A DNA stretch of 13,761 nt from assembly GCA_002422205.1 (NCBI GenBank), contig DITS01000009.1, positions 91,727 to 105,487 of the forward strand, read 5' to 3'. Below, piece by piece: positions 1 to 6,771 of the stretch (its first letter is position 1; each line of letters begins with the position of its first letter). The stretch is from Alphaproteobacteria bacterium UBA6178. GTDB taxonomy: Bacteria > Pseudomonadota > Alphaproteobacteria > Rickettsiales > UBA3002. A program made the position numbers and the translations under genes. The notes beneath the pieces were generated by a model, which saw only the letters and a list, made by a program, of their open reading frames with translations, did no database searches and was not told the origin of the DNA.

Positions 1-847
1 TGGCGTTGAGCGGGGTGCGCAGCTCATGGCTGATATTGGCAAGGAACTGGGCTTTGTCGCGGTTTTCGGCTTCGGCGGTGGCGGCGGCGGCGGTGAGCTC
101 CAGATTCAGCTCGTGCTGCTTGGCGATGATGGATTCGGCGCGCACTGAGGTGATGAGCAAAATGCCGATGAGCACGATAAAAATAGCGATGGTGCTGCCG
201 GTGGAGACCCACTGAATTTTGATTAATTGATTATACTCGCCCGATACATTGACGGTGATGTCGATCAGGCCAATGGTGGGGTTGCATAATAAGGAATTGC
301 GCAGCGAGACCATATCGTTGCTTTGGCGCAGGCTTTCGCAGATGGGCGAGCTGCTGTTATAGGCCGGATTGGGTACGGGATACAGGGTTTGAATGATGGT
401 GTTATTGTTTGACGAACCGCTGCCTGTATTATGGCTGACATTGCGGATGAGGGTGCTGATGATACGGCCACTGCTGATGGCGGTTAATATTTCGCCGTCG
501 ATGGGTTTGCCGCTGCTATCGGTGAGGGTGGTGGGCAGGGTGCTGTGTAATTTGCGGCCCGTGCCGTCATAGAGGGTGAATTGCATGACGGATAGGTTTT
601 TGCCGAAACTGGCGGCGTAGCGCTGCATGCTGCTGATAAGCAAGGGGCTGGCCGTCCCGCCGCCCATGGCGGTGGCCAAGGTGCTGGAGGCTGAGACAAA
701 GCCTTGAGCCAGCGCAATATTATTGCGTTTAACCGCTTGTTCGAGGTTTTCGGCGATCATACCGCGCAGCAGGAAACCAACGCCAATGGCCCCCCCGACG
801 ATAAACAAGAGGCTAAGCAGGTAAAAATAGCGCAGATGACCTAACAT
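1..847 (-). CDS. Membrane sensor histidine kinase, N-terminal part (cut by window edge)
   Basis: The frame is open from an ATG at 847 down to base 2, giving 282 residues with no stop; the rest lies beyond the left edge. A first membrane segment spans about residues 7-27. A periplasmic region of about 185 residues follows, and a second membrane segment spans about 213-235. A short alanine-rich, probably coiled-coil linker leads to the dimerisation/phosphoacceptor box. That box reads FLANISHELRTPLNA, with the phospho-accepting histidine at residue 274. The FLANISHELRTPLNA form is common in hybrid kinases, but the ATPase and any receiver domain are outside the window. I do not recognise the sensor domain. 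It has only two cysteines, C170 and C188, which could form a disulphide. An in-frame stop lies just upstream of the ATG, so this start is well supported. The ribosome-binding site is weak (AGAG). The gene is divergent from rpmH. The signal and the partner regulator are unknown. Confidence 0.9.
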   Translation of the reverse strand, partial: MLGHLRYFYLLSLLFIVGGAIGVGFLLRGMIAENLEQAVKRNNIALAQGFVSASSTLATAMGGGTASPLLISSMQRYAASFGKNLSVMQFTLYDGTGRKLHSTLPTTLTDSSGKPIDGEILTAISSGRIISTLIRNVSHNTGSGSSNNNTIIQTLYPVPNPAYNSSSPICESLRQSNDMVSLRNSLLCNPTIGLIDITVNVSGEYNQLIKIQWVSTGSTIAIFIVLIGILLITSVRAESIIAKQHELNLELTAAAATAEAENRDKAQFLANISHELRTPLNA

Positions 848-865
848 AGAGTGGTTTTACTCTAT
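846..865 (-). promoter_or_regulatory. Hairpin overlapping the histidine kinase start codon
   Basis: ATAGAGT (846-852) and ACTCTAT (859-865) are perfect 7-bp inverted repeats around a 6-nt loop. In the kinase mRNA the upstream arm carries AGAG, the only Shine-Dalgarno-like bases near the start. The downstream arm contains the A and U of the AUG at 847. If the hairpin forms, both initiation signals would be paired. Its regulatory role is inference. Confidence 0.4.
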
Positions 866-950
866 TTAAATGTTTTTGGCTTGGCTAATCCGATACTGAA
901 GGGACAGAAATCCGCTTATTTTTTGCTGTAGATGACGATTGTGCCACAGC

Positions 951-979
951 TTGACTTATTGATTCAGTGCCGCTATATA
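951..979 (+). promoter_or_regulatory. Sigma70-type promoter for the rpmH operon
   Basis: TTGACT at 951-956 (5 of 6 to the -35 consensus) is followed by a 17-bp spacer and TATATA at 974-979 (4 of 6 to the -10 consensus). It would start transcription near 985-987, about 32 nt before the rpmH ATG. It is the best promoter match in the 848-1017 gap and faces right. The rest of that gap shows no gene. Confidence 0.65.
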
Positions 980-1017
980 TCCGCCTCTTAAAAAGCAAAA
1001 GAAGAAGGATTGAAGCG

Positions 1018-1152
1018 ATGAAACGTACTTTTCAGCCAAGCGTATTGGTTCGCAAACGTCGTCATGGTTTTCGCTCGCGTATGGCAACGGTTGGCGGTCG
1101 CAGGGTTATTGCGGCGCGTCGCTCCAAAGGCCGTAAACGCCTGAGCGCATAA
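1018..1152 (+). CDS. rpmH: 50S ribosomal protein L34
   Basis: This encodes L34, a small basic protein of the large ribosomal subunit. The 44-residue product begins MKRTFQPSVLVRKRRHGFRS and ends in the arginine/lysine-rich GRRVIAARRSKGRKRLSA; both ends and the length match the family. An in-frame ATG at 967 would add 17 residues, but I reject it. The ATG at 1018 has GAAGAAGGA at 1001-1009 with about 8 nt spacing, and L34 proteins start exactly at this MKRTFQPS. The gene is first in a rightward operon, 11 nt before rnpA and just downstream of the promoter at 951-979. The rpmH-rnpA pairing is nearly universal in bacteria. Confidence 0.98.
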   Translation: MKRTFQPSVLVRKRRHGFRSRMATVGGRRVIAARRSKGRKRLSA

Positions 1153-1163
1153 GCTTAACGAGT

Positions 1164-1508
1164 GTGTCAGTTACCATCACGCGGATTGTGAAGCGTGCCG
1201 ATTTTGTGCGGGCAGCCCAATCGGGGCGCAAATGCGTGACCCATTCCATTGTATTACAAGCGGTTCAATCGCCTTTGCCTGACCCATTGGTGGTGCGGGT
1301 GGGGTTTACTGCGACGAAAAAGCTGGGGAATGCGGTGATCCGCAATCTGGCCAAGCGGCGGATGCGGGCGGCGGTGCAGGCGGTTTTCCCCGCGCATGCG
1401 GTGGGTGGAACCGATTATGTGCTGATTGCGCGAGATTTATGTGTGCAAGCGTCGTATGAGACGCTATTAAGGGACCTCACTTACGCCCTGAAACGGATAA
1501 AAGGATAA
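1164..1508 (+). CDS. rnpA: Ribonuclease P protein component
   Basis: RnpA is the protein subunit of RNase P. It binds the catalytic RNA and helps it remove 5' leaders from precursor tRNAs. The product is 114 residues, the usual size. It has the N-terminal RADFVRAAQSGRK segment, the central GFTATKKLGNAVIRNLAKRR stretch and the signature RNLAKRRMR at residues 60-68, which lies in the RNA-binding cleft. The start is GTG at 1164, giving the family-typical VTITRIVKRADF opening. There is no strong Shine-Dalgarno, so translation is probably coupled to rpmH, which ends 11 nt upstream. Its stop (1506-1508) lies 4 nt before yidD, and the yidD ribosome-binding site is inside its last codons. Confidence 0.97.
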   Translation: MSVTITRIVKRADFVRAAQSGRKCVTHSIVLQAVQSPLPDPLVVRVGFTATKKLGNAVIRNLAKRRMRAAVQAVFPAHAVGGTDYVLIARDLCVQASYETLLRDLTYALKRIKG

Positions 1509-1512
1509 GCCA

Positions 1513-1749
1513 TTGCGCCGGTTACTGATGATAGGCATCAAAGGATATCAGTGGGTTTTATCGCCGCTGTGGCCCGCACAATGCCGGTTTCGCCCCACCT
1601 GTTCGGAGTATGCGCTGGAAGCAGTCCAACGCCATGGTGCGTGGCGTGGCGGGCTGCTTGGGGCGCGGCGGATTTGTTCATGCCATCCATTCGGGCGCAG
1701 CGGGTTTGATCCTGTTCCCCCTGTTTTTTCCTCATCATCCAAGGAGTAG
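1513..1749 (+). CDS. yidD: Membrane protein insertion efficiency factor YidD
   Basis: YidD is a small membrane-associated protein that assists insertion of inner-membrane proteins, working beside YidC. The 78-residue product carries the family signature: CRFRPTCSEYALEAV at residues 24-38, then GARRICSCHPF at 50-60, and GFDPVPP at 64-70. Cysteines 24 and 30 and the CHP motif are conserved family features. The start is taken as TTG at 1513 because AAGGAT lies 7-12 nt upstream and the resulting MRRLLMIGIKGYQWVLSPL matches family N-termini. An ATG at 1528 is possible but would remove conserved residues. The gene sits in its canonical place between rnpA and yidC, and the yidC Shine-Dalgarno overlaps its last codons. 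Confidence 0.95.
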   Translation: MRRLLMIGIKGYQWVLSPLWPAQCRFRPTCSEYALEAVQRHGAWRGGLLGARRICSCHPFGRSGFDPVPPVFSSSSKE

Positions 1750-1752
1750 TCT

Positions 1753-3474
1753 GTGTCGAGTCCTCATTCCATGCCCGATATGCGTAATTTGATTCTGGCG
1801 GTGGTGCTGTCCACCAGTATTTTGCTGGGCTGGCAGTTTTTTGTGGAAAAGCCCAAGCGCGAGGCGGCGGTTGCACAGGCTGAGATTCAGCGGCAAAAGC
1901 AGGCGGCGTCGAAAGCGGCTGATCCGGATGCCGTGTTGTCGGATGCGGCGCAGGCGCCCGCGCAGCCCGCGCGTGAGGATGTGCGCATTGCGCTGGATAC
2001 CACTGCGGTGCATGGCAGCGTGAATCTGACCGGATTGCGGCTGGATGATTTGGCGCTGAAGCAATATTCACAGACGACCCAAAATGAGGAGCCGGTGCAT
2101 GTATTGTCGCCGGTGGGCAAGAAGGCTGCGTATTTTGCTGAATTTGGCTGGCTGAGCGGCAGCAAAAATGTGGCCGTGCCCAATGCGACAACGCCTTGGC
2201 AGAGCAATCAAGAGGCGTTTACCGCGCAGGAGCCGCTGGTGGCGACGTGGGATAACGGGGCGGGGCTGGCATTTGAGCAGCGCATTGAAGCCAAAGACCG
2301 GTTTTTATTCGGGATTGAGCAGCGCGTGACCAATCGCGGGGATGCGCCGGTGACGCTTTATCCTTATGGATTGATCAGCCGCAGCTATGCCGATACGTCG
2401 AAGCATTTTTTCATTTTGCATGAGGGGCCGATTGGGGTGTTTAACAACACACTCAGCGAGGTGAGCTACAAGGATTTGCGCAATGATAAAAGCAAAAGCT
2501 ATGATCAGTCGAATGGCTGGCTGGGTATTACCGATAAATACTGGCTGAGCGCGTTGATACCCGATCAGACAGCTACGTTTAACGGGACGATGAAATATAT
2601 TCAGCCTAATGGTGATGAGCGCTATCAAACTGATTATCGCGGCGCGGCGATGGTGGTGCAGCCGGGCGAGACAATTCAGTATCGCAGCCATTTCTTTGTC
2701 GGTGCGAAGGAAGTGTCGCTGCTGGAGCGTTATGGCGAGCAGCTACAGATTCCGCTGTTTGACCGTGCGGTGGATTTTGGCATGCTGTATTTTCTGACCA
2801 AGCCGATTTTCCATGCGCTGACGTATTTTAATGCGCTGCTGGGTAATTTCGGGCTGGCGATTTTAGCGCTGACGGTGTGTATCAAGCTGCTGCTGTTTCC
2901 GCTGGCGAATAAATCCTATGCGTCGATGAGTCAGCTGAAAGTGCTGATGCCGAAAATTACTGAAATCCGCGAGCGTTTTGGCGATGACAAGCTGAAAATG
3001 AATCAGGAAATTATGGATTTATATAAGCGGGAGAAGGTTAACCCTGCATCGGGTTGCTTGCCGATGCTGTTGCAGCTGCCGGTGTTTTTTGCGCTGTATA
3101 AGGTGTTGTTTGTGACGATCGAAATGCGCCATGCACCGTTTTATGGCTGGATTCATGATTTATCGGCGCCGGACCCGACCACGATTTTTAACCTGTTCGG
3201 GCTGATTCCGTGGGACCCGCCGAGTATGCTGATGATCGGCGCGTGGCCGCTGATTATGTGTGCGACGATGGTGATTCAGCAGCGGCTGAACCCAACGCCG
3301 TCTGATCCGGTGCAGGCGATGGTGATGAAATGGCTGCCGTTTATTTTCCTGTTCCTGTTTGCATCGTTCCCTGCGGGGCTGGTGATTTACTGGGCGTGGA
3401 ATAATACCTTGTCGATTCTGCAGCAATGGCTGATTCAGCAACGGCATAAATCCAAATATGGTACGGCAAGCTGA
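1753..3474 (+). CDS. yidC: Membrane protein insertase YidC/OxaI
   Basis: YidC inserts and folds inner-membrane proteins, alone or with the Sec translocon. The 573-residue product has the gram-negative architecture. There is an N-terminal membrane anchor at about residues 12-30, then a charged Ala/Gln-rich linker. A large periplasmic beta domain covers about 75-340. The insertase core starts at about residue 345, with membrane segments near 345-385, 433-455, 490-508 and 525-560. The core contains FPLANKSYASMSQLKVLMPK, KREKVNPASGCLPMLLQLP and the WIHDLSAPDP hairpin motif. The conserved hydrophilic-groove charge, R366 in E. coli, is lysine K378 here, as is usual in alphaproteobacteria. The start is GTG at 1753, preceded by AAGGAG at 1741-1746. 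The stop TGA shares one base with the next ATG. Confidence 0.98.
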   Translation: MSSPHSMPDMRNLILAVVLSTSILLGWQFFVEKPKREAAVAQAEIQRQKQAASKAADPDAVLSDAAQAPAQPAREDVRIALDTTAVHGSVNLTGLRLDDLALKQYSQTTQNEEPVHVLSPVGKKAAYFAEFGWLSGSKNVAVPNATTPWQSNQEAFTAQEPLVATWDNGAGLAFEQRIEAKDRFLFGIEQRVTNRGDAPVTLYPYGLISRSYADTSKHFFILHEGPIGVFNNTLSEVSYKDLRNDKSKSYDQSNGWLGITDKYWLSALIPDQTATFNGTMKYIQPNGDERYQTDYRGAAMVVQPGETIQYRSHFFVGAKEVSLLERYGEQLQIPLFDRAVDFGMLYFLTKPIFHALTYFNALLGNFGLAILALTVCIKLLLFPLANKSYASMSQLKVLMPKITEIRERFGDDKLKMNQEIMDLYKREKVNPASGCLPMLLQLPVFFALYKVLFVTIEMRHAPFYGWIHDLSAPDPTTIFNLFGLIPWDPPSMLMIGAWPLIMCATMVIQQRLNPTPSDPVQAMVMKWLPFIFLFLFASFPAGLVIYWAWNNTLSILQQWLIQQRHKSKYGTAS

Positions 3475-4097
3475 TGGAGGATGCGGACGCCAAAGCTGCT
3501 CATGTGTTGTTTCGCCAGCCATGCGATTTTGTGATTGGTGCGGCCAGCCTGGATCTGATACCGGCGACGGCATTGCCCGAGGTGGCGTTTATTGGCCGCT
3601 CCAATGTCGGTAAATCGAGTCTGGTGAATGCGCTGACGGGACGTAAGACGCTGGCGCGCACGTCGAATACGCCGGGGCGCACGCAGCAGCTGAATTTTTT
3701 CAATCTGGGCGGGCAGTTGATGCTGGTGGATTTGCCCGGCTATGGTTATGCCAAAGTGTCGCGTAAGCAGGTGCGGGAATGGACCAAGCTGATTGGCGAT
3801 TATTTGCGCGGGCGAGCGCAGCTGGCGCGGGTGTGTGTGCTGGTGGATGCGCGGCATGGGCTGAAGCCGAGCGATCTGGAGATGATGGAAATGCTTGACA
3901 ATCATGCGGTTTCGTACCAGTTGGTGCTGACCAAGCGCGATAAAATCAAGCAAAGCGAGTGTGATGCGGTGATGGCGTCGATTGAGGGGCGCTTTAACGA
4001 TCATCCGGCATTGCATCCGGAAGTGATGGTGACGAGTTCGGTGAAGGGTGATGGCATTGTGCCGCTGCAACAGGCTTTGTATGGGGTGTTGAAATGA
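3474..4097 (+). CDS. yihA: Ribosome biogenesis GTP-binding protein EngB/YihA
   Basis: EngB (YihA/YsxC) is a small TRAFAC-class GTPase needed for assembly of the 50S subunit; members are essential in several bacteria. The 207-residue product has all GTPase motifs in order: G1 GRSNVGKS at 41-48, the TPGRTQQ segment around 66-72, G3 DLPG at 86-89 followed by GYAKVS, G4 TKRD at 153-156, and G5 SSVKG near 188-192. Length and motif spacing are normal. The start ATG at 3474 overlaps the yidC stop by one base (TGATG), and the end overlaps argB by 4 nt (ATGA), so translation is probably coupled through the three genes. Confidence 0.97.
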   Translation: MEDADAKAAHVLFRQPCDFVIGAASLDLIPATALPEVAFIGRSNVGKSSLVNALTGRKTLARTSNTPGRTQQLNFFNLGGQLMLVDLPGYGYAKVSRKQVREWTKLIGDYLRGRAQLARVCVLVDARHGLKPSDLEMMEMLDNHAVSYQLVLTKRDKIKQSECDAVMASIEGRFNDHPALHPEVMVTSSVKGDGIVPLQQALYGVLK

Positions 4098-5002
4098 AAA
4101 TAAAAAGCGAAAAACAACGCGAGAGCCTGCTGCGTACGGCAAAGACCGTGTCGGAGGCGCTGCCCTATATCCGCCAGTTTGCGGGGGAAACTTTTGTGAT
4201 TAAATTCGGCGGTCATGCGATGGGTGATCCGGAGCTGACCAAAAGCTTTGCGCGCGATATTGTGCTGCTGAAGCATATCGGCATTCATCCGGTGGTGGTG
4301 CATGGCGGTGGGCCGCAGATTGCGCAAATGCTCGACCGGTTGAAAATTCAGAGCTCCTTTGTAGACGGGTTGCGTGTGACCGATGCGGCGACGGTGGAGA
4401 TTGTCGAGATGGTGTTATCCGGCTCGATCAATAAGCAGATTGTGACCGAGATTAATCAGGCGGGCGGCGTGGCGATTGGCCTGTCGGGCAAGGATGGCAG
4501 CCTGATTAAAGCACGCAAATTGCAGCGCACGGTGAAAGACCCCGATTCGAATATCGAGCGGATGCTGGATTTGGGATTTGTGGGCGAGCCGTATGAAATT
4601 AATCCGCGTATTTTTGATGATTTTCTGGAGTCGGACGTGATTCCGGTGATTGCGCCCATCGGGATTGGCGATAATGGCGAGACCTATAACATCAACGCTG
4701 ACACGGCGGCGGGGGCGATTGCCGGCGCGCTGGGCGCGCGCAAATTGCTGATGATGACCGATGTGGCAGGCATTTTGAACAAAGACAAAGAGCTGATTTC
4801 GGAGATTCTGATTGATGAGGTGTATGAGTTGATCAAGGATGGCACGATTTCGGGCGGGATGATTCCGAAGGTGGAGACCTGCATCCATGCGCTGCAGAAT
4901 GACACAGGTGAAGCGCATATTCTGGATGGGCGGATTCCGCATGTGTTGCTGGTGGAGATTTTCACGCAACATGGCGCCAGCACGATGATTAAGCGCGGCT
5001 AA
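4094..5002 (+). CDS. argB: Acetylglutamate kinase
   Basis: ArgB phosphorylates N-acetylglutamate with ATP, the second and often controlled step of arginine synthesis. The 302-residue protein shows the amino-acid-kinase fold motifs: FVIKFGGHAMG (catalytic K37), VVHGGGPQI at 68-76, NINADTAAGAIAG at 199-211, and GGMIPKVETC with K259. About 28 residues precede the first beta strand. In arginine-inhibited hexameric enzymes such an extension is the N-helix that mediates feedback inhibition, so this enzyme is probably arginine-sensitive (inference). Its ATG overlaps the yihA stop as ATGA. It is last in the rightward operon and faces rppH across an 83-nt convergent gap. Linkage to yihA rather than to other arg genes is an alphaproteobacterial habit. 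Confidence 0.97.
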   Translation: MKIKSEKQRESLLRTAKTVSEALPYIRQFAGETFVIKFGGHAMGDPELTKSFARDIVLLKHIGIHPVVVHGGGPQIAQMLDRLKIQSSFVDGLRVTDAATVEIVEMVLSGSINKQIVTEINQAGGVAIGLSGKDGSLIKARKLQRTVKDPDSNIERMLDLGFVGEPYEINPRIFDDFLESDVIPVIAPIGIGDNGETYNINADTAAGAIAGALGARKLLMMTDVAGILNKDKELISEILIDEVYELIKDGTISGGMIPKVETCIHALQNDTGEAHILDGRIPHVLLVEIFTQHGASTMIKRG

Positions 5003-5039
5003 TGTCGTTGTATACTGCCAACGTTTACCACGCGGCTTT

Positions 5040-5073
5040 CCCTCACCCTAGCCCTCTCCCAGAGGGAGAGGGG
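5040..5073. repeat. 34-bp palindromic intergenic repeat, copy 1
   Basis: The repeat starts CCCTCACCC and contains a perfect 9-bp inverted repeat, CCCTCTCCC (5052-5060) and GGGAGAGGG (5064-5072), around an AGA loop. A second copy lies at 11062-11095 in the same orientation, with about 5 differences in 34 positions, none in the stem. It sits between the converging argB and rppH genes, where the hairpin could stop or stabilise transcripts. There is no T-tract on either strand, so it is not a canonical intrinsic terminator. Confidence 0.8.
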
Positions 5074-5085
5074 ATGCGCAGGCGG

Positions 5086-5559
5086 TTAGTTTTGCGCGTT
5101 TTGCAGGACGGGTTCGAATTCCTCGATTAATTGCTGATAGAGGGTGCGTTTGAAGGGCACGATGATGTCGGGCAGGGTGCGCAAGGGCACCCATTTCCAT
5201 TCGGAGAATTCGGGATGATCGGTGTGGATGTTGATGTGCGAATCGTCGCCGTCGAGCCGCATGACAAACCATTTTTGTTTTTGCCCGCGATAATTGCCGC
5301 CCCAGACTTTGGGGATGAGCTCGTCGGGTAAATCATAGGTAAGCCAGTCGCGTGACTGCGCTAATAAGGTGGCTTTGGTGACGCCGGTTTCTTCGGCGAG
5401 TTCGCGCCATGCGGTTTGCTCGGGGGTTTCGCCCGCGTCCATGCCGCCTTGTGGCATTTGCCATGCCTCGGCGGTGGAGTCGAGGCGCTTGGCAACAAAC
5501 ACCTCGCCTTGTGCGTTGAGCAGCATGACGCCCACGCCTGCGCGGTAAGGCAGGCTCAT
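5086..5559 (-). CDS. rppH: RNA pyrophosphohydrolase (Nudix family)
   Basis: RppH removes pyrophosphate from the 5' triphosphate end of mRNAs, which opens them to RNase E decay. The 157-residue protein has a full Nudix box at residues 38-60 (G38, E44, then REL.EE.G with R52, E53, E56, E57, G59). The glutamates are the metal-binding catalytic residues. The family-specific opening YRAGVGVMLLN and AWQMPQGGMDAGE, plus WLTYDLP and KWFVMRL further on, favour RppH over other Nudix hydrolases. Its ATG overlaps the stop of the upstream deacetylase gene by 4 nt, so it is the last gene of the leftward operon. The linkage of ctpA, deacetylase and rppH is common in alphaproteobacteria. Confidence 0.95.
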   Translation of the reverse strand: MSLPYRAGVGVMLLNAQGEVFVAKRLDSTAEAWQMPQGGMDAGETPEQTAWRELAEETGVTKATLLAQSRDWLTYDLPDELIPKVWGGNYRGQKQKWFVMRLDGDDSHINIHTDHPEFSEWKWVPLRTLPDIIVPFKRTLYQQLIEEFEPVLQNAQN

Positions 5560-6752
5560 TTGCGGCCCATTAATGCGGTGGCGGGGGCGAGCTGGAATTG
5601 TGCCGCATCAAGTTTTTTGACCCATGCATCGATAGCGGTGATACCGGCGGGATAGCCCAGCGATACACCGAGCGCGAAGCCTTTTTCGCGGGCGGTGGCC
5701 TCGAGTAAGGCGAGTTGTTTAGTGATGGCATCAGAGGTGGGAACCGCGTCGAGCATAACTTGCGCGGTGAGGGCATGGTCGCCCGCTTCGGCAAAGGCAT
5801 TGGCGGCCAGACCGAGGGGTTTTTCGCTCAGTAATAATGCAATACCACGTTCTTTGGCTTCTTCGAGTAACAGGTCGCGCGCGGCTTTATTATCGGTGAG
5901 GGTTTGATCGGGCGGGAGCACGAGCCCTGCAAAACCGGCGGCTTTTTGCATCACCTGATGCAGGCGTTGTTTGTTCTGCGCTTCGCTTGCGGCCTGCAGC
6001 AGCGACAGCGGGCCAGGGTCATTGGCGGGGAAGCCTTCGGGCTCGACGGGTAGCATCAGCCATGATTCATGCCCGAGATTGCGCGCGCCTTCCAACCAGA
6101 GCGGGGTGTATTCGGCGTAGGGGTTAAAGGCGAGGGTGACATCGAGCGGCAGCTTGAGGGCTTGCTCGGTGGCGGTTTTGCTGGCGCCCAGATGGGTAAT
6201 GACAATCGCGATGACGGGTTTGTTGAGTGTGGGAGTGAAGGGGCGGCCATAATAGCGCATGGGGGTACCAGCGGCACCGGCTTTGGGCAGGCTGCCGCTT
6301 TGCGTCGTTTCGGTGAGTTCGGGATTGGGTGCGGCGTTGAGGCTGGCATTGGTGCGCGGATAGGCGGGGATGGCGTTGGCGACTTCATCGTCGGAGGCGA
6401 CGAAATCGTCGATCGGATTATCGCTTTGGATTTCCTGTGTGGGGTCGGCGTCTTGTGCGGTGCCGATATCGAAGGCGGGGGGCTCGTCGTCGGGGGTGGT
6501 GACGGTTTCCTCGGCGGTGGCTTCCGGCTCGGGCACGGGTTCGCTTGCGCGCATATTGCCGTCGATGGTGCCGGTTTTAGGGTCGATCAGCAGGTGCTGG
6601 CCAGTGGAGATAGCGCGTAATTTTTCACTGTCACCGCTGCTGTAGAATATAAACAAGCATCCGAGGCTGGCCAAGGCCAGCGCCGCACACAGGCCGCTGA
6701 GCAACCAGAAAGTGAATGGCTTGGCTGTGGATGCTTGTTCGGGTTCAGCCAT
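5556..6752 (-). CDS. Divergent polysaccharide deacetylase family protein (YibQ/DUF610-like)
   Basis: This is a 398-residue envelope protein. Residues 13-37 form one membrane segment that probably anchors it with the bulk in the periplasm. Residues 65-160 are a low-complexity acidic linker rich in Pro, Glu and Asp. The C-terminal domain, about 175-398, matches the divergent polysaccharide deacetylase family: KPVIAIVITHLGAS, then LPLDVTLAFNPYAE, WLEGARNLGHESWLMLPVEP and GYPAG near the end. The enzyme activity of this family is unproven. Where relatives such as YibQ have Asp-Asp in the first strand (IDDLG), this protein has Thr186-His187. The gene starts 19 nt after ctpA ends, with a weak upstream AGCAGG. 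Its operon with ctpA and envC points to a cell-wall role (inference). Confidence 0.88.
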   Translation of the reverse strand: MAEPEQASTAKPFTFWLLSGLCAALALASLGCLFIFYSSGDSEKLRAISTGQHLLIDPKTGTIDGNMRASEPVPEPEATAEETVTTPDDEPPAFDIGTAQDADPTQEIQSDNPIDDFVASDDEVANAIPAYPRTNASLNAAPNPELTETTQSGSLPKAGAAGTPMRYYGRPFTPTLNKPVIAIVITHLGASKTATEQALKLPLDVTLAFNPYAEYTPLWLEGARNLGHESWLMLPVEPEGFPANDPGPLSLLQAASEAQNKQRLHQVMQKAAGFAGLVLPPDQTLTDNKAARDLLLEEAKERGIALLLSEKPLGLAANAFAEAGDHALTAQVMLDAVPTSDAITKQLALLEATAREKGFALGVSLGYPAGITAIDAWVKKLDAAQFQLAPATALMGRK

Positions 6753-6771
6753 AGGAGCCTGCTACGCCTTT

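Noticed and set aside
940..960. Possible DnaA box or replication origin next to rpmH
   Set aside because: The only candidate (TTGTGCCACA) does not fit TTATNCACA, there is no cluster of boxes, no AT-rich unwinding region and no dnaA in view.
951..979. Stronger claim that this promoter serves all six rightward genes
   Set aside because: The tight spacing makes one transcript likely, but internal promoters cannot be excluded by eye, so it is assigned only to the start of the operon.
967..1017. Upstream extension of rpmH by 17 residues
   Set aside because: The strong Shine-Dalgarno at 1001-1009 and the universal MKRTFQPS start place initiation at 1018; the extension also overlaps the promoter -10 region.
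1538..2191. 217-residue minus-strand reading frame
   Set aside because: It is antisense to yidD and yidC, both clearly real, and has low-complexity Pro/Ala/His content.
3435..4142. 235-residue minus-strand reading frame
   Set aside because: It is antisense to the end of yidC and all of yihA, is rich in His, Arg and Gln, and shows no recognisable domain.
5052..5072. Intrinsic terminator for argB and rppH
   Set aside because: The hairpin is strong, but neither strand has a T-run after the stem, so it is listed as a repeat only.
6069..6620. 183-residue glycine-rich plus-strand reading frame
   Set aside because: It lies wholly antisense to the deacetylase gene; its Gly/Val/Asp-rich composition is the complement of Pro/Ala/Thr-type codons, and no family motif or ribosome-binding site is seen.
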